Positions 8,338 through 17,209 of a DNA stretch of 17,209 nucleotides are shown here, piece by piece (position 1 is the stretch's first letter; each line of letters opens with the position of its first letter). The notes under the pieces are model-generated. The model ran no database searches, was not told where the DNA came from, and saw only the letters and a list, made by a program, of their open reading frames with translations. Both the position numbers and the translations under genes were made by a program. This DNA is from Bacteroidota bacterium (GTDB lineage Bacteria; Bacteroidota; Ignavibacteria; Ignavibacteriales; Ignavibacteriaceae). The stretch is taken from the NCBI GenBank assembly GCA_021796135.1, contig JAJYOQ010000030.1, positions 1-17,209 on the forward strand. Direction: 5' to 3'.

Positions 8338-8739
8338 TTATATTCCCTTATAAATTTTATTCAGATTTAGAAAAAGAAATTGATTACATATTTGCCAAAA
8401 ATACAAGATAAAGTCTAAACTACAATTTTAATTTTATTAGGATAGAAAACTAATTTGTTTTTCTTTGACCTTTAAACTTTTCCTGTTCAATATTTTCGCT
8501 GTATTTATGTATTTTTTACCTTCAAATCGGTCAGAAATATAACCTTTCAATTTCATTGATTATTAATCTGCAATCATTATTTCTCAAATTCAAGAAAATT
8601 ATCAAATTAGGGTTAATTTCATTATTTTATTTGATAAAAATTAATAAAAAAAGCTGAATTTTGAGATAAAAATATTGGTATAATTTTAGACTGATAAAAT
8701 AGCTTATTTAAGTAAAATTTTAATATAATAATTGGAAAA
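8338..8739. other. 402-bp divergent intergenic region between permease and nifJ
   Basis: No reading frame of useful length with a ribosome binding site is visible on either strand. The region is very AT-rich. It holds one good promoter-like element for nifJ near its right end and short AT-only inverted repeats (for example TTTTAT...ATAAAA around 8625-8640) that are expected by chance at this composition. I see no riboswitch-like or tRNA-like structure. Confidence 0.6.
8676..8684 (+). promoter_or_regulatory. Extended -10 promoter element for nifJ
   Basis: TGGTATAAT is a perfect TGN-TATAAT extended -10 box, which can work with a poor -35. It sits 56 nt before the nifJ ATG and would give a leader of about 50 nt. 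TTGAGA at 8661-8666 is only 12 nt from the -10 and is too close to be its partner; TGAATT (8655-8660, 18-nt spacer) is a weak candidate. Confidence 0.45.
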
Positions 8740-11700
8740 ATGATGGACAGGAAAAAAGTGACTATTGATGGCAACGAAGCCGCTGCTTATGTAGCTTATC
8801 AGACAAATGAAGTAATTGCAATTTATCCGATAACGCCTTCATCAAATATGGGTGAATGGTGTGATGCGTGGTCGGCTGAAAATAAAAAAAATATTTGGGG
8901 AGAAGTTCCCTCAGTTTCGGAACTTCAGAGTGAAGGCGGTGCATCGGGAAGTGTTCATGGTGCATTGCAAACAGGAGCTATAACTACCACGTTTACGGCA
9001 TCTCAGGGTTTACTTTTGATGATCCCAAATATGTACAAAATTGCCGGTGAACTGACATCTACAGTTTTTCATGTCTCCGCAAGATCGATTGCAGCTCAAG
9101 CATTATCTATTTTCGGAGATCATAGTGATGTAATGTCTATTCGCTCTACAGGTTTTGCAATGTTAGCATCTAATTCGGTACAAGAAGTAATGGATAATGC
9201 ATTAATATCACAAGCTTCTACTTTGGAAGCTAGAATACCATTTTTGCATTTCTTTGATGGATTTAGAACTTCTCATGAAGTTATGAAAATTGAACAATTA
9301 ACCACCGAAGATATTAGGGAAATGATAGATGATGATTTAGTAATTGAACATCGAAAACGTGCATTAAGTCCCGATCATCCTGTATTAAGAGGTACGGCTC
9401 AAAATCCCGATGTCTATTTCCAGGGAAGAGAAACGGTTAATAAATATTATCTCGCATGCCCTGAAATAGTACAAAAACAAATGGATAAGTTTGCAAAAAT
9501 TACAGGAAGACAATATCATTTATTTGATTATTTCGGTGCACCTGATGCTGAAAAAATCATTGTCATAATGGGTTCAGGCTCCGGTGCAGCAGAAGAAACT
9601 GTAGATTATTTAATTAGTAAAGAAGAAAAAGTCGGCATATTAAAAGTTAGATTATACAGACCATTTTCTATAGACCATTTTATAAATGCTCTTCCAAAAA
9701 CTACAAAAGTAATTGCTGTGTTGGATAGAACTAAAGAGCCAGGAAGCACCGGCGAACCATTGTATTTAGATGTTGTTACATCAATTTCCGAAAAGTTTAA
9801 TTCAGGTACTCTGCCTTTTTCATATCCTAAAATCATTGGGGGAAGATATGGTCTTTCTTCTAAAGAATTTACTCCAGCAATGGTTAAGGCTGTGTTTGAT
9901 GAAATGAAAAAAGAAAATCCTAAGAATCATTTTACAATTGGAATAAATGATGATGTTACTTTTACAAGTTTAGAATTTGATCCAACCTTTTCTGTTGAAT
10001 CTCCGGAAACATTTAGAGGCAAGTTTTATGGACTTGGTGCAGATGGAACTGTCGGAGCAAATAAAAATTCTATTAAAATAATCGGCGAGGGAACGAATTT
10101 TTATGCTCAAGGGTATTTCGTTTATGATTCTAAAAAATCTGGCTCTACTACAATCTCTCACCTTCGATTTGGACCAAAAGAAATTAACTCAACCTATCTT
10201 GTAGATAAAGCTAATTTTATTGCATGCCATCAACCAAACTTCCTCGAAAAAATGGATATTCTTGAAGATGGTATTGAAGGTGCAACATTTCTATTGAATA
10301 CTATTGTACCAAAAGAAAACGTTTGGGATTCATTACCGGAAAAAATTCAACAGCATCTAATAGAAAAGAAAATGAAATTCTATGTAATTGATGCATATAA
10401 AGTCGCCGGAGAAACCGGTATGGGACAAAGAATTAATACTATTATGCAAACATGTTTCTTTGCTATATCTAAAATTCTCCCTAAAGATGAAGCAATTGAA
10501 ATGATAAAGAAGACTATAAAAAAGACTTACGGAGCGAAGGGAGATAGAATTGTTCAGATGAATTTCAATGCAGTTGATCAAACTCTTGCAAATCTCTTTG
10601 AAATAGAAGTTCCAAATTCTGTATCAAGCAGCCTTCAATTTCTTCCTGCAGTTCCCGATAATGCAACTGAATTTGTTAAAAATGTTCTTGCTCCTATGAT
10701 TTCAGGTAAAGGCGATTTATTACCTGTTAGTAAAATGCCGGTGGATGGAACATATCCTACTGCAACTGCACAATATGAAAAAAGAAATATCGCTCTTGAA
10801 GTACCTGTCTTTGACCCTGAAATTTGTATTCAATGCAACAAATGTGTGGCAGTTTGTCCGCATGCAACTATTCGTGCAAAAATTTATGACGAAAAACTTT
10901 TGGAAAATGCACCTTCGACCTTTAAACACATGAAATTTAAAGGAAAAGATTATGGCGAAGGTTTGGCTTATACTATTCAAGTTGCGGTCGAGGATTGCAC
11001 TGGCTGCGGAATTTGTGTTGATATTTGTCCGGCAAAGAATAAGAAAGAAACCAAACTCAAAGCAATAAATATGATGCCTCAGCTTCCGTTAAAAGAACAA
11101 GAAAGAGTAAATTGGGACTATTTCTTGACTCTTCCTGAAGTTGACAGAAAATTAGTTGCTACTTCAGCTATTAAAGATTCGCAATTTCTACAACCGCTAT
11201 TTGAATTCTCAGGCGCTTGCTCCGGATGCGGAGAAACTCCATATGTTAAATTAGTAAGCCAATTATTCGGAGATCGATCAGTTATTGCGAATGCTACAGG
11301 CTGTTCTTCAATTTATGGAGCTAATTTACCAACTACTCCTTGGGCTGTCAATAAAGATGGACGAGGTCCTGCTTGGTCTAATTCCTTATTTGAAGATAAT
11401 GCCGAGTTTGGAATGGGATTCCGATTGGCTATTGACAAGCATACTTTGCAGGCAAAAAATCTTCTCAAAAAATTGTCTTCTGATTTTGGAGAAAAATTAG
11501 TAGATGATATAATAAATGCAGATCAAAAGGATGAGACAGGAATTTATGAACAAAGGGAGAGAGTAAAAATATTAAATGCAAAAATTCCTGAATTGATGCA
11601 AACTGTGACAGATGGAAAATTAAATGAACTAAAACATTTGCAGAGTCTTGCAGATTATTTAGTTAAAAAGTCTGTATGGATTATGGGCGGTGACGGCTGG

Positions 11701-12333
11701 GCTTACGATATAGGCTACGGCGGTCTAGATCATGTTCTAGCATCTGGAAAAAATGTCAACATATTGGTATTAGATACTGAAGTTTATTCAAATACAGGTG
11801 GACAGATGTCAAAATCTACTCCTAGGGGAGCTGTTGCTAAATTTGCTGCCGGCGGAAAACCAATGGCTAAAAAAGATTTGGGACTTATGGCAATGTCTTA
11901 TGGCAATGTCTATGTTGCAAAAGTTGCGATGGGTTCTAGCGATGCTCAAACCGTTAAGGCATTTATTGAAGCGGAAGCATATGACGGACCTTCTCTGATA
12001 ATTGCTTATAGTCATTGTATCGCTCATGGAATTGATATGGCAAAGGGAATGCAAAATCAAAAGGCAGCTGTTGATTCTGGACATTGGCAGTTATATCGTT
12101 ATAATCCAGAACTTCAAATCGAAGGCAAGAACCCATTTAAACTTGAATCGAAAGGGTTAAAAATTCCATTAAAAGATTATGCTTATCTTGAAACAAGATA
12201 TAAGATGCTAACTAAATCGCATCCCGAAGAAGCTGCTAAATTGATGGAAGAAGCCCAAAAAGATGTTCAGGATAAATGGAAATTTTATGAGCAGATGGCA
12301 GCATTACCTGCAAAAGAAGAAATAAAAAAATAA
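8740..12333 (+). CDS. nifJ: Pyruvate:ferredoxin (flavodoxin) oxidoreductase, single-chain
   Basis: Oxidatively decarboxylates pyruvate to acetyl-CoA and CO2 and reduces ferredoxin or flavodoxin, with thiamine diphosphate and three [4Fe-4S] clusters; it can run in reverse. 1197 aa, cytoplasmic. Domain I opens with the substrate-site YPITPSS (29-35). The ferredoxin domain binds two clusters through C696-C699-C702-C706 and C753-C756-C759-C763. The proximal cluster ligands are C827, C830, C855 and C1093, and the TPP site is GGDGWAYDIG from 983 with NTGGQ from 1018. The chain stops where D. africanus PFOR continues into its extra C-terminal domain. ATGs at 8740 and 8743 are adjacent; the weak GGAA at 8734-8737 does not decide between them. 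Followed by a stem-loop and a DHODH-like gene. Confidence 0.97.
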   Translation: MMDRKKVTIDGNEAAAYVAYQTNEVIAIYPITPSSNMGEWCDAWSAENKKNIWGEVPSVSELQSEGGASGSVHGALQTGAITTTFTASQGLLLMIPNMYKIAGELTSTVFHVSARSIAAQALSIFGDHSDVMSIRSTGFAMLASNSVQEVMDNALISQASTLEARIPFLHFFDGFRTSHEVMKIEQLTTEDIREMIDDDLVIEHRKRALSPDHPVLRGTAQNPDVYFQGRETVNKYYLACPEIVQKQMDKFAKITGRQYHLFDYFGAPDAEKIIVIMGSGSGAAEETVDYLISKEEKVGILKVRLYRPFSIDHFINALPKTTKVIAVLDRTKEPGSTGEPLYLDVVTSISEKFNSGTLPFSYPKIIGGRYGLSSKEFTPAMVKAVFDEMKKENPKNHFTIGINDDVTFTSLEFDPTFSVESPETFRGKFYGLGADGTVGANKNSIKIIGEGTNFYAQGYFVYDSKKSGSTTISHLRFGPKEINSTYLVDKANFIACHQPNFLEKMDILEDGIEGATFLLNTIVPKENVWDSLPEKIQQHLIEKKMKFYVIDAYKVAGETGMGQRINTIMQTCFFAISKILPKDEAIEMIKKTIKKTYGAKGDRIVQMNFNAVDQTLANLFEIEVPNSVSSSLQFLPAVPDNATEFVKNVLAPMISGKGDLLPVSKMPVDGTYPTATAQYEKRNIALEVPVFDPEICIQCNKCVAVCPHATIRAKIYDEKLLENAPSTFKHMKFKGKDYGEGLAYTIQVAVEDCTGCGICVDICPAKNKKETKLKAINMMPQLPLKEQERVNWDYFLTLPEVDRKLVATSAIKDSQFLQPLFEFSGACSGCGETPYVKLVSQLFGDRSVIANATGCSSIYGANLPTTPWAVNKDGRGPAWSNSLFEDNAEFGMGFRLAIDKHTLQAKNLLKKLSSDFGEKLVDDIINADQKDETGIYEQRERVKILNAKIPELMQTVTDGKLNELKHLQSLADYLVKKSVWIMGGDGWAYDIGYGGLDHVLASGKNVNILVLDTEVYSNTGGQMSKSTPRGAVAKFAAGGKPMAKKDLGLMAMSYGNVYVAKVAMGSSDAQTVKAFIEAEAYDGPSLIIAYSHCIAHGIDMAKGMQNQKAAVDSGHWQLYRYNPELQIEGKNPFKLESKGLKIPLKDYAYLETRYKMLTKSHPEEAAKLMEEAQKDVQDKWKFYEQMAALPAKEEIKK

Positions 12334-12350
12334 ACAATCACTAGATTCGA

Positions 12351-12379
12351 CTTGCCGCTTTATTTGATTAAGCGGCAAG
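12351..12379 (+). terminator. Perfect 10-bp stem-loop between nifJ and the DHODH-like gene
   Basis: CTTGCCGCTT (12351-12360) and AAGCGGCAAG (12370-12379) pair perfectly around a 9-nt loop, 18 nt after the nifJ stop. It is by far the most GC-rich and stable hairpin in the window. No U-tract follows on the plus strand (next bases CCAGGATC), so it is not a standard intrinsic terminator; it may instead be a 3' stabilising or processing structure that sets the ratio of nifJ to its downstream partner. Confidence 0.6.
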
Positions 12380-12399
12380 CCAGGATCATAATTAAAATT

Positions 12400-12411
12400 G
12401 AGAGAAACATG
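12400..12411 (+). promoter_or_regulatory. Ribosome binding site fixing the start of the DHODH-like gene
   Basis: GAGAG at 12400-12404 precedes the ATG at 12409-12411. The frame can be extended to a TTG at 12352, but that codon lies inside the left arm of the stem-loop, has no ribosome binding site and adds 19 residues not expected for the family. Confidence 0.65.
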
Positions 12412-13398
12412 GATATATCAACAACATACTTAGGATTAAAACTTACGAGTCCAATTATTCCGTCAGCCGGACCACTTTCCCAAGATATAGGTAACATAAA
12501 AATGATGGAAGACTCAGGAGCTGGGGCTGCTGTTATTTACTCTATCTTCGAAGAACAAATAGAGAACGAATCATTAGATTATTTTCAGCATACTACTGCA
12601 AATACCGAAAGTAACGCGGAAGCCCTCTCATATTTTCCGCAGTCATCTGACTTTAGGATAGGACCGGATGAATATCTTGAACACATCAGAAAAGCTAAAT
12701 CTTCTGTCAATATTCCAATTATTGCCAGTCTTAATGGGAAGTCGCTTGGAGGATGGATTGAATATGCTAAAAAAATTGAGGAAGCCGGTGCCGATGCTCT
12801 TGAGTTAAATATCTATAGACTTGCTACAGACACTAAAGCTTCAAGCTTAGATATCGAGAAAAACTATATTGAAATTGTCAAAACAGTTAAATCATCGGTT
12901 AATATCCCTATTGCGGTAAAAATTGGCCCATTTTTTAGTTCAACTGCCTGGATGGCAGATCAGTTATCCAATGCCGGAGCTGACGGGTTAGTTTTATTTA
13001 ATAGATTCTATCAACCTGATATTGACCTCGAAAGGTTGGAAGTTGTGCCTAATGTAATACTTAGTACTCCGATGGCAATGAGACTTCCACTGAGGTGGAT
13101 AGCTATTCTTTATGGAAGGATTAAAGCTGATCTAGCTGCAACTAGCGGAATATATAATGAAAAAGATGTCCTCAAAATGATAATGGCAGGGGCAAAGGTT
13201 ACACAAATGCTTTCTTGTTTGTTGAAATTTGGAATTGGGCATATTTCAGATGTAAATACACAACTGTTGTATTGGATGGAAACAAACGAATACGAGTCTC
13301 TTGATCAAATGCGGGGAAGTATGAGCTATAAAAATGTTGCTGATCCCTCTCAATTTGAACGAGCTAATTATATGAAAGTATTAAATTCATATAAGTAA
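12409..13398 (+). CDS. Dihydroorotate dehydrogenase-like flavoprotein, altered active site
   Basis: A TIM-barrel protein of the DHO_dh family, 329 aa, predicted to bind FMN in the cytoplasm. It begins like class 1 enzymes (STTYLGLKLTSPIIPSAGP, residues 4-22), and has IPIIASLNG at 102-110, AGADALELNIY at 126-136 and the barrel-strand lysine in IAVKIGP at 168-174. In true dihydroorotate dehydrogenases the ELN motif runs on into S-[CS]-P-N, which supplies orotate contacts and the catalytic Cys or Ser; here it is ELNIYRLATD, so that loop and base are absent. It is therefore unlikely to make orotate. I recall this variant, annotated only as DHODH-like, commonly next to nifJ in other bacteria, which suggests a role tied to PFOR or its electron flow. 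Its real reaction is unknown. Confidence 0.85.
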   Translation: MDISTTYLGLKLTSPIIPSAGPLSQDIGNIKMMEDSGAGAAVIYSIFEEQIENESLDYFQHTTANTESNAEALSYFPQSSDFRIGPDEYLEHIRKAKSSVNIPIIASLNGKSLGGWIEYAKKIEEAGADALELNIYRLATDTKASSLDIEKNYIEIVKTVKSSVNIPIAVKIGPFFSSTAWMADQLSNAGADGLVLFNRFYQPDIDLERLEVVPNVILSTPMAMRLPLRWIAILYGRIKADLAATSGIYNEKDVLKMIMAGAKVTQMLSCLLKFGIGHISDVNTQLLYWMETNEYESLDQMRGSMSYKNVADPSQFERANYMKVLNSYK

Positions 13399-13514
13399 AT
13401 ATTCGTTTATTATTAGCAGAGAAATTCTTAAATATAAATAAAGTAAGAATAGTCTTGAATTTCTATAAAGGAATATTATTACTATATTTAAGTTATAATT
13501 CTTGGGATAAATAA

Positions 13515-13898
13515 ATGAGTAACATTTTAATAATTGAAGATGATGCAACAGTACTTGCTTATCTAAAATTTTTAATTAAAAAGAAATTCGGCAGTACAAT
13601 TTACACTGCCAATAATGGCGAAGATGGATTAAAATTGCTGGCGGAAATTGTCCCTGATATTATTCTGCTGGATGTATACATGCCGGGGATGGGTGGAGTT
13701 GAATTTTTAGAATTGTTAAGAAAAAATGAAAAGTTTGCCAAAACTCCGGTATTAATCATTTCATCAGAAAAGGATAGTGAAATTATAACCAAGTTAATAG
13801 GGCTGGGGATTACAGATTATATTTTAAAACCAGTTAATCCCGGGATTACGTATGAACGGCTTGGCAAAGTGATTAAACAAATCTCCAATAATAAATAA
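13515..13898 (+). CDS. Single-domain response regulator (CheY-type receiver)
   Basis: A 127-aa receiver domain with no output domain, so it probably acts by protein-protein contact or in a phosphorelay. Receiver residues are all present: acidic pocket D9/D10 (LIIEDD), phospho-acceptor D53 (IILLDVYMPGMGG), the conserved Ser at S83 (VLIISS), and K105 in YILKP. The loop after K105 (PVNPGITYERLGKVI) is normal for the family. GGGA at 13505-13508 is a likely ribosome binding site. No histidine kinase, chemotaxis or regulator gene lies beside it; it is separated from the DHODH-like gene by 116 nt and converges on the STAS gene. The partner kinase is unknown. Confidence 0.93.
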   Translation: MSNILIIEDDATVLAYLKFLIKKKFGSTIYTANNGEDGLKLLAEIVPDIILLDVYMPGMGGVEFLELLRKNEKFAKTPVLIISSEKDSEIITKLIGLGITDYILKPVNPGITYERLGKVIKQISNNK

Positions 13899-13946
13899 AT
13901 TAATACTTTTTAATTTGCCAAAGTAAATTTTTGAATTATTCTTGTA

Positions 13947-14294
13947 TTATAAATTTTTGAGCTCATTGAAAGAAATCTCAGCATTTTCCCGAATTTCAAG
14001 AACACGATCTAAGTGAGTTATATTTATTAGAGATAGTACTTTTGAAGAAAGGGAGCAAATAATCAAATTCCCTCCCGTTGATTCCATGATCCTATTTGCT
14101 ACTAGCAAAGCGCTTAATCCAGAACTATCACAAGATTCAACTTCGCTTAAGTCGACAATTAATTTAGATATACTTTCCACTTTTAATAATAATGTAAATT
14201 CCCCCTTTAAAAGTCCTGAAATATTCGTATCAAGTCTCTTTTCATTTAATTTTAATATAGTAATATCGTCAATTCTCTTTGTCTCGAAGTTCAT
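13947..14294 (-). CDS. STAS-domain anti-sigma-factor antagonist (SpoIIAA-like)
   Basis: 115 aa, a single STAS domain. Proteins of this kind bind an anti-sigma or partner-switch kinase and are controlled by phosphorylation of a serine. The phosphorylation region is visible as VDLSEVESCDSSGLSALL (47-64): D56, S57, S58, G59 match the DSSGL motif of SpoIIAA and RsbV. Last gene of a minus-strand unit, starting 9 nt after the preceding gene; its ribosome binding site AAAGGA (14300-14305) overlaps that gene's stop codon, which suggests translational coupling. No anti-sigma kinase or PP2C phosphatase is nearby, so its partners lie elsewhere. It converges on the receiver-domain gene with a 48-nt gap. 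Confidence 0.92.
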   Translation of the reverse strand: MNFETKRIDDITILKLNEKRLDTNISGLLKGEFTLLLKVESISKLIVDLSEVESCDSSGLSALLVANRIMESTGGNLIICSLSSKVLSLINITHLDRVLEIRENAEISFNELKNL

Positions 14295-14303
14295 GAGATT
14301 CCT

Positions 14304-14830
14304 TTAAAACATTTGCAGGCAATTTAAGAAATTTTTATAAAATAATTCAGAATCCTGGTCGTTTTTTGAAAATTGCATATTGTAAAATTTGTCGGCACCA
14401 TTTTTTTCAAAACCAATTTTTATACCCGAATTGACAAGATTTGCCGTATAACTGAAAAAAAGATTCTCATTTTTATTCAAATCAATAACAACATCAGATT
14501 TAATTTGCGATATCTTCTGAGAAAATTGTTTTGTTGGCAGCTTTAATATATTTATGTCTTTCAAATTATATCCGATTGACCTTTCTCTATACTTTGGCGG
14601 TAAGGTATTTATTCGGAAATCACTAACAAGAAGAGAAAACTTTTTGTTGTTGGCTTCAAAAAAAGGCAGTTCTCTTAATAACTTATGAAAATCAACTTCA
14701 CTTTCTGGCAATATTATAAAAAATGTTTCTGCCTTTTTGAAAGCAAAATTAAATAATTGTTTTTTCTTAGGACGATTTTTTAACTTAGTTTTTATAATAA
14801 AGTTAGCAATAAGATTTTTGATATTATTCA

Positions 14831-14831
<1 letters not shown>
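14304..14831 (-). CDS. Hypothetical protein, 175 aa, DUF6913-like
   Basis: No confident function. 175 aa, basic at the N-terminus (many Lys/Arg in residues 5-35), no signal peptide or membrane segment. The central and C-terminal parts look like alternating strands and helices: FFIILPES (37-44), FSLLVSDFR (65-73), then SDVVIDLNKNENLFFSYTA and SGIKIGFE near 112-141. The pattern D-V-V-I-D-L ... I-K-I-G-F resembles Bacteroidota proteins I recall as DUF6913, and more distantly the N-terminal half of family 9 glycosyltransferases, but no transferase site is visible. Its ATG overlaps the ligA stop by 1 nt (TAATG), and a strong AAGGAGA site sits inside the end of ligA, so it is co-transcribed and coupled with ligA. 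Confidence 0.8.
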
Positions 14832-16858
<2,027 letters not shown>

Positions 16859-16862
16859 TTAA

Positions 16863-17209
16863 TTATTTATGATCGATGTTTTGGTTGGGATTCATATATT
16901 TCATTCCTGAACTATCTATAAAAACCTCTTGGACCATATTCTTTTTGCCTGAAAAATTAAGCAATTTATTATTTAGCAATAAACTAATTGCGGCAGAATT
17001 ACCTATTGTTAACTGATAATTTGATTTAGCTTTTATATTCTTTCTTGAATATGGAAATAAAGTAAACGAGCTTTCATTGTTTCCGTCAAGAATAATTTTT
17101 ATCCATGACGTGTCCTTTGATTCGATCAGTAATGATAAACTATCTGATTTTAAAGTTACATTGGAAGTATCAACGGCAGAATTCTTTGAGTTATTTGATT
17201 TTGACAGAC
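16863..17209 (-). CDS. RodZ-like protein, C-terminal DUF4115 domain (5' part outside window)
   Basis: The minus-strand frame is open from the window edge (first full codon ends at 17207) to a TAA at 16863-16865 and gives the last 114 residues. The start of this part is Ser/Asn/Lys-rich, like a linker. Then come SDSLSLLIESKDTSWIKIIL (21-40), DGN, an A-K-S-NYQLTIGNSAA segment (60-73), LLLNNKLLNFSGKKN (76-90) and MVQEVFI (91-97). This is the layout of the RodZ C-terminal periplasmic domain: W-I-x-V ... D-G, then I-G-N-A, then L-N-G-K, then G ... V. Complete RodZ proteins have an N-terminal helix-turn-helix that binds MreB and one membrane helix, both of which would lie outside the window. It heads the visible part of the ligA unit. 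Confidence 0.72.
   Translation of the reverse strand, partial: LSKSNNSKNSAVDTSNVTLKSDSLSLLIESKDTSWIKIILDGNNESSFTLFPYSRKNIKAKSNYQLTIGNSAAISLLLNNKLLNFSGKKNMVQEVFIDSSGMKYMNPNQNIDHK

Noticed and set aside
8762..12084. Several 60-90 codon reading frames on both strands inside nifJ
   Set aside because: All overlap a continuous, well-conserved NifJ chain; their translations have no recognisable domains.
12352..12408. TTG start extending the DHODH-like protein by 19 residues
   Set aside because: It lies inside the stem of the 12351-12379 hairpin and has no ribosome binding site; the ATG at 12409 fits the family start.
13420..13464. Overlapping inverted repeats (AGAAATTC...GAATTTCT and ATTCTTA...TAAGAAT) before the receiver gene
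   Set aside because: They are short, nearly all A/T, with long loops, and expected by chance at this composition; no known leader structure fits.
13897..13916. AAATTAA...TTAATTT hairpin between the receiver and STAS genes
   Set aside because: The stem is entirely A/T and overlaps the receiver stop codon; too unstable to support as a terminator.

Overview
The window reads as a piece of chromosome from an AT-rich bacterium of the Bacteroidota/Chlorobi (FCB) side of the tree, most plausibly an Ignavibacteria-like lineage. I base this on the low GC content, on three exported proteins whose signal peptides all end in Ala followed by Gln (the 'Q-rule' pattern described for Bacteroidetes), on a protein resembling a Bacteroidota-type domain of unknown function beside ligA, and on a large single-chain pyruvate:ferredoxin oxidoreductase. 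The lineage call is inference. There are no rRNA or tRNA genes, CRISPR arrays, insertion sequences or phage genes, and the content is mostly housekeeping and metabolic.

Layout, left to right. (1) 1-804, minus: the first half of prolyl-tRNA synthetase (proS), cut by the window edge. (2) Divergent from it, 1029-2033, plus: a ferredoxin-dependent diiron acyl-ACP desaturase strikingly like plant plastid stearoyl-ACP desaturases. (3) 2132-6026, plus: a two-gene unit for secreted peptidases, a DUF885-type putative metallopeptidase and an S9B dipeptidyl-peptidase IV. (4) 6076-8337, minus: an exported rhodanese with an unusual Cys-rich active loop, preceded by an NCS2-type permease. (5) A 402-bp divergent intergenic region with a good extended -10 promoter. 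(6) 8740-13398, plus: nifJ (pyruvate:ferredoxin oxidoreductase, 1197 aa), a perfect 10-bp stem-loop, and a dihydroorotate-dehydrogenase-like flavoprotein that lacks the DHODH catalytic loop. (7) 13515-13898, plus: a stand-alone CheY-type receiver. (8) 13947-17209, minus: a tightly packed unit of a RodZ-type C-terminal domain (cut by the window edge), ligA, a 175-aa unknown protein and a STAS anti-sigma-factor antagonist, with gaps of 4, -1 and 9 nt.

How the genes fit together. NifJ makes acetyl-CoA and reduced ferredoxin from pyruvate, while the desaturase consumes reduced ferredoxin and O2. Having both suggests a facultative or microaerophilic organism, although NifJ appears to lack the C-terminal O2-protecting extension known from Desulfovibrio africanus. 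The two secreted peptidases fit growth on peptides. The receiver and the STAS protein are signalling outputs whose partner kinases or phosphatases lie outside the window. I found no clear sign of a wholly new multi-gene system. The most unusual points are the DHODH-like partner of nifJ with its altered active site, the plant-like desaturase, and the Cys-rich secreted rhodanese.
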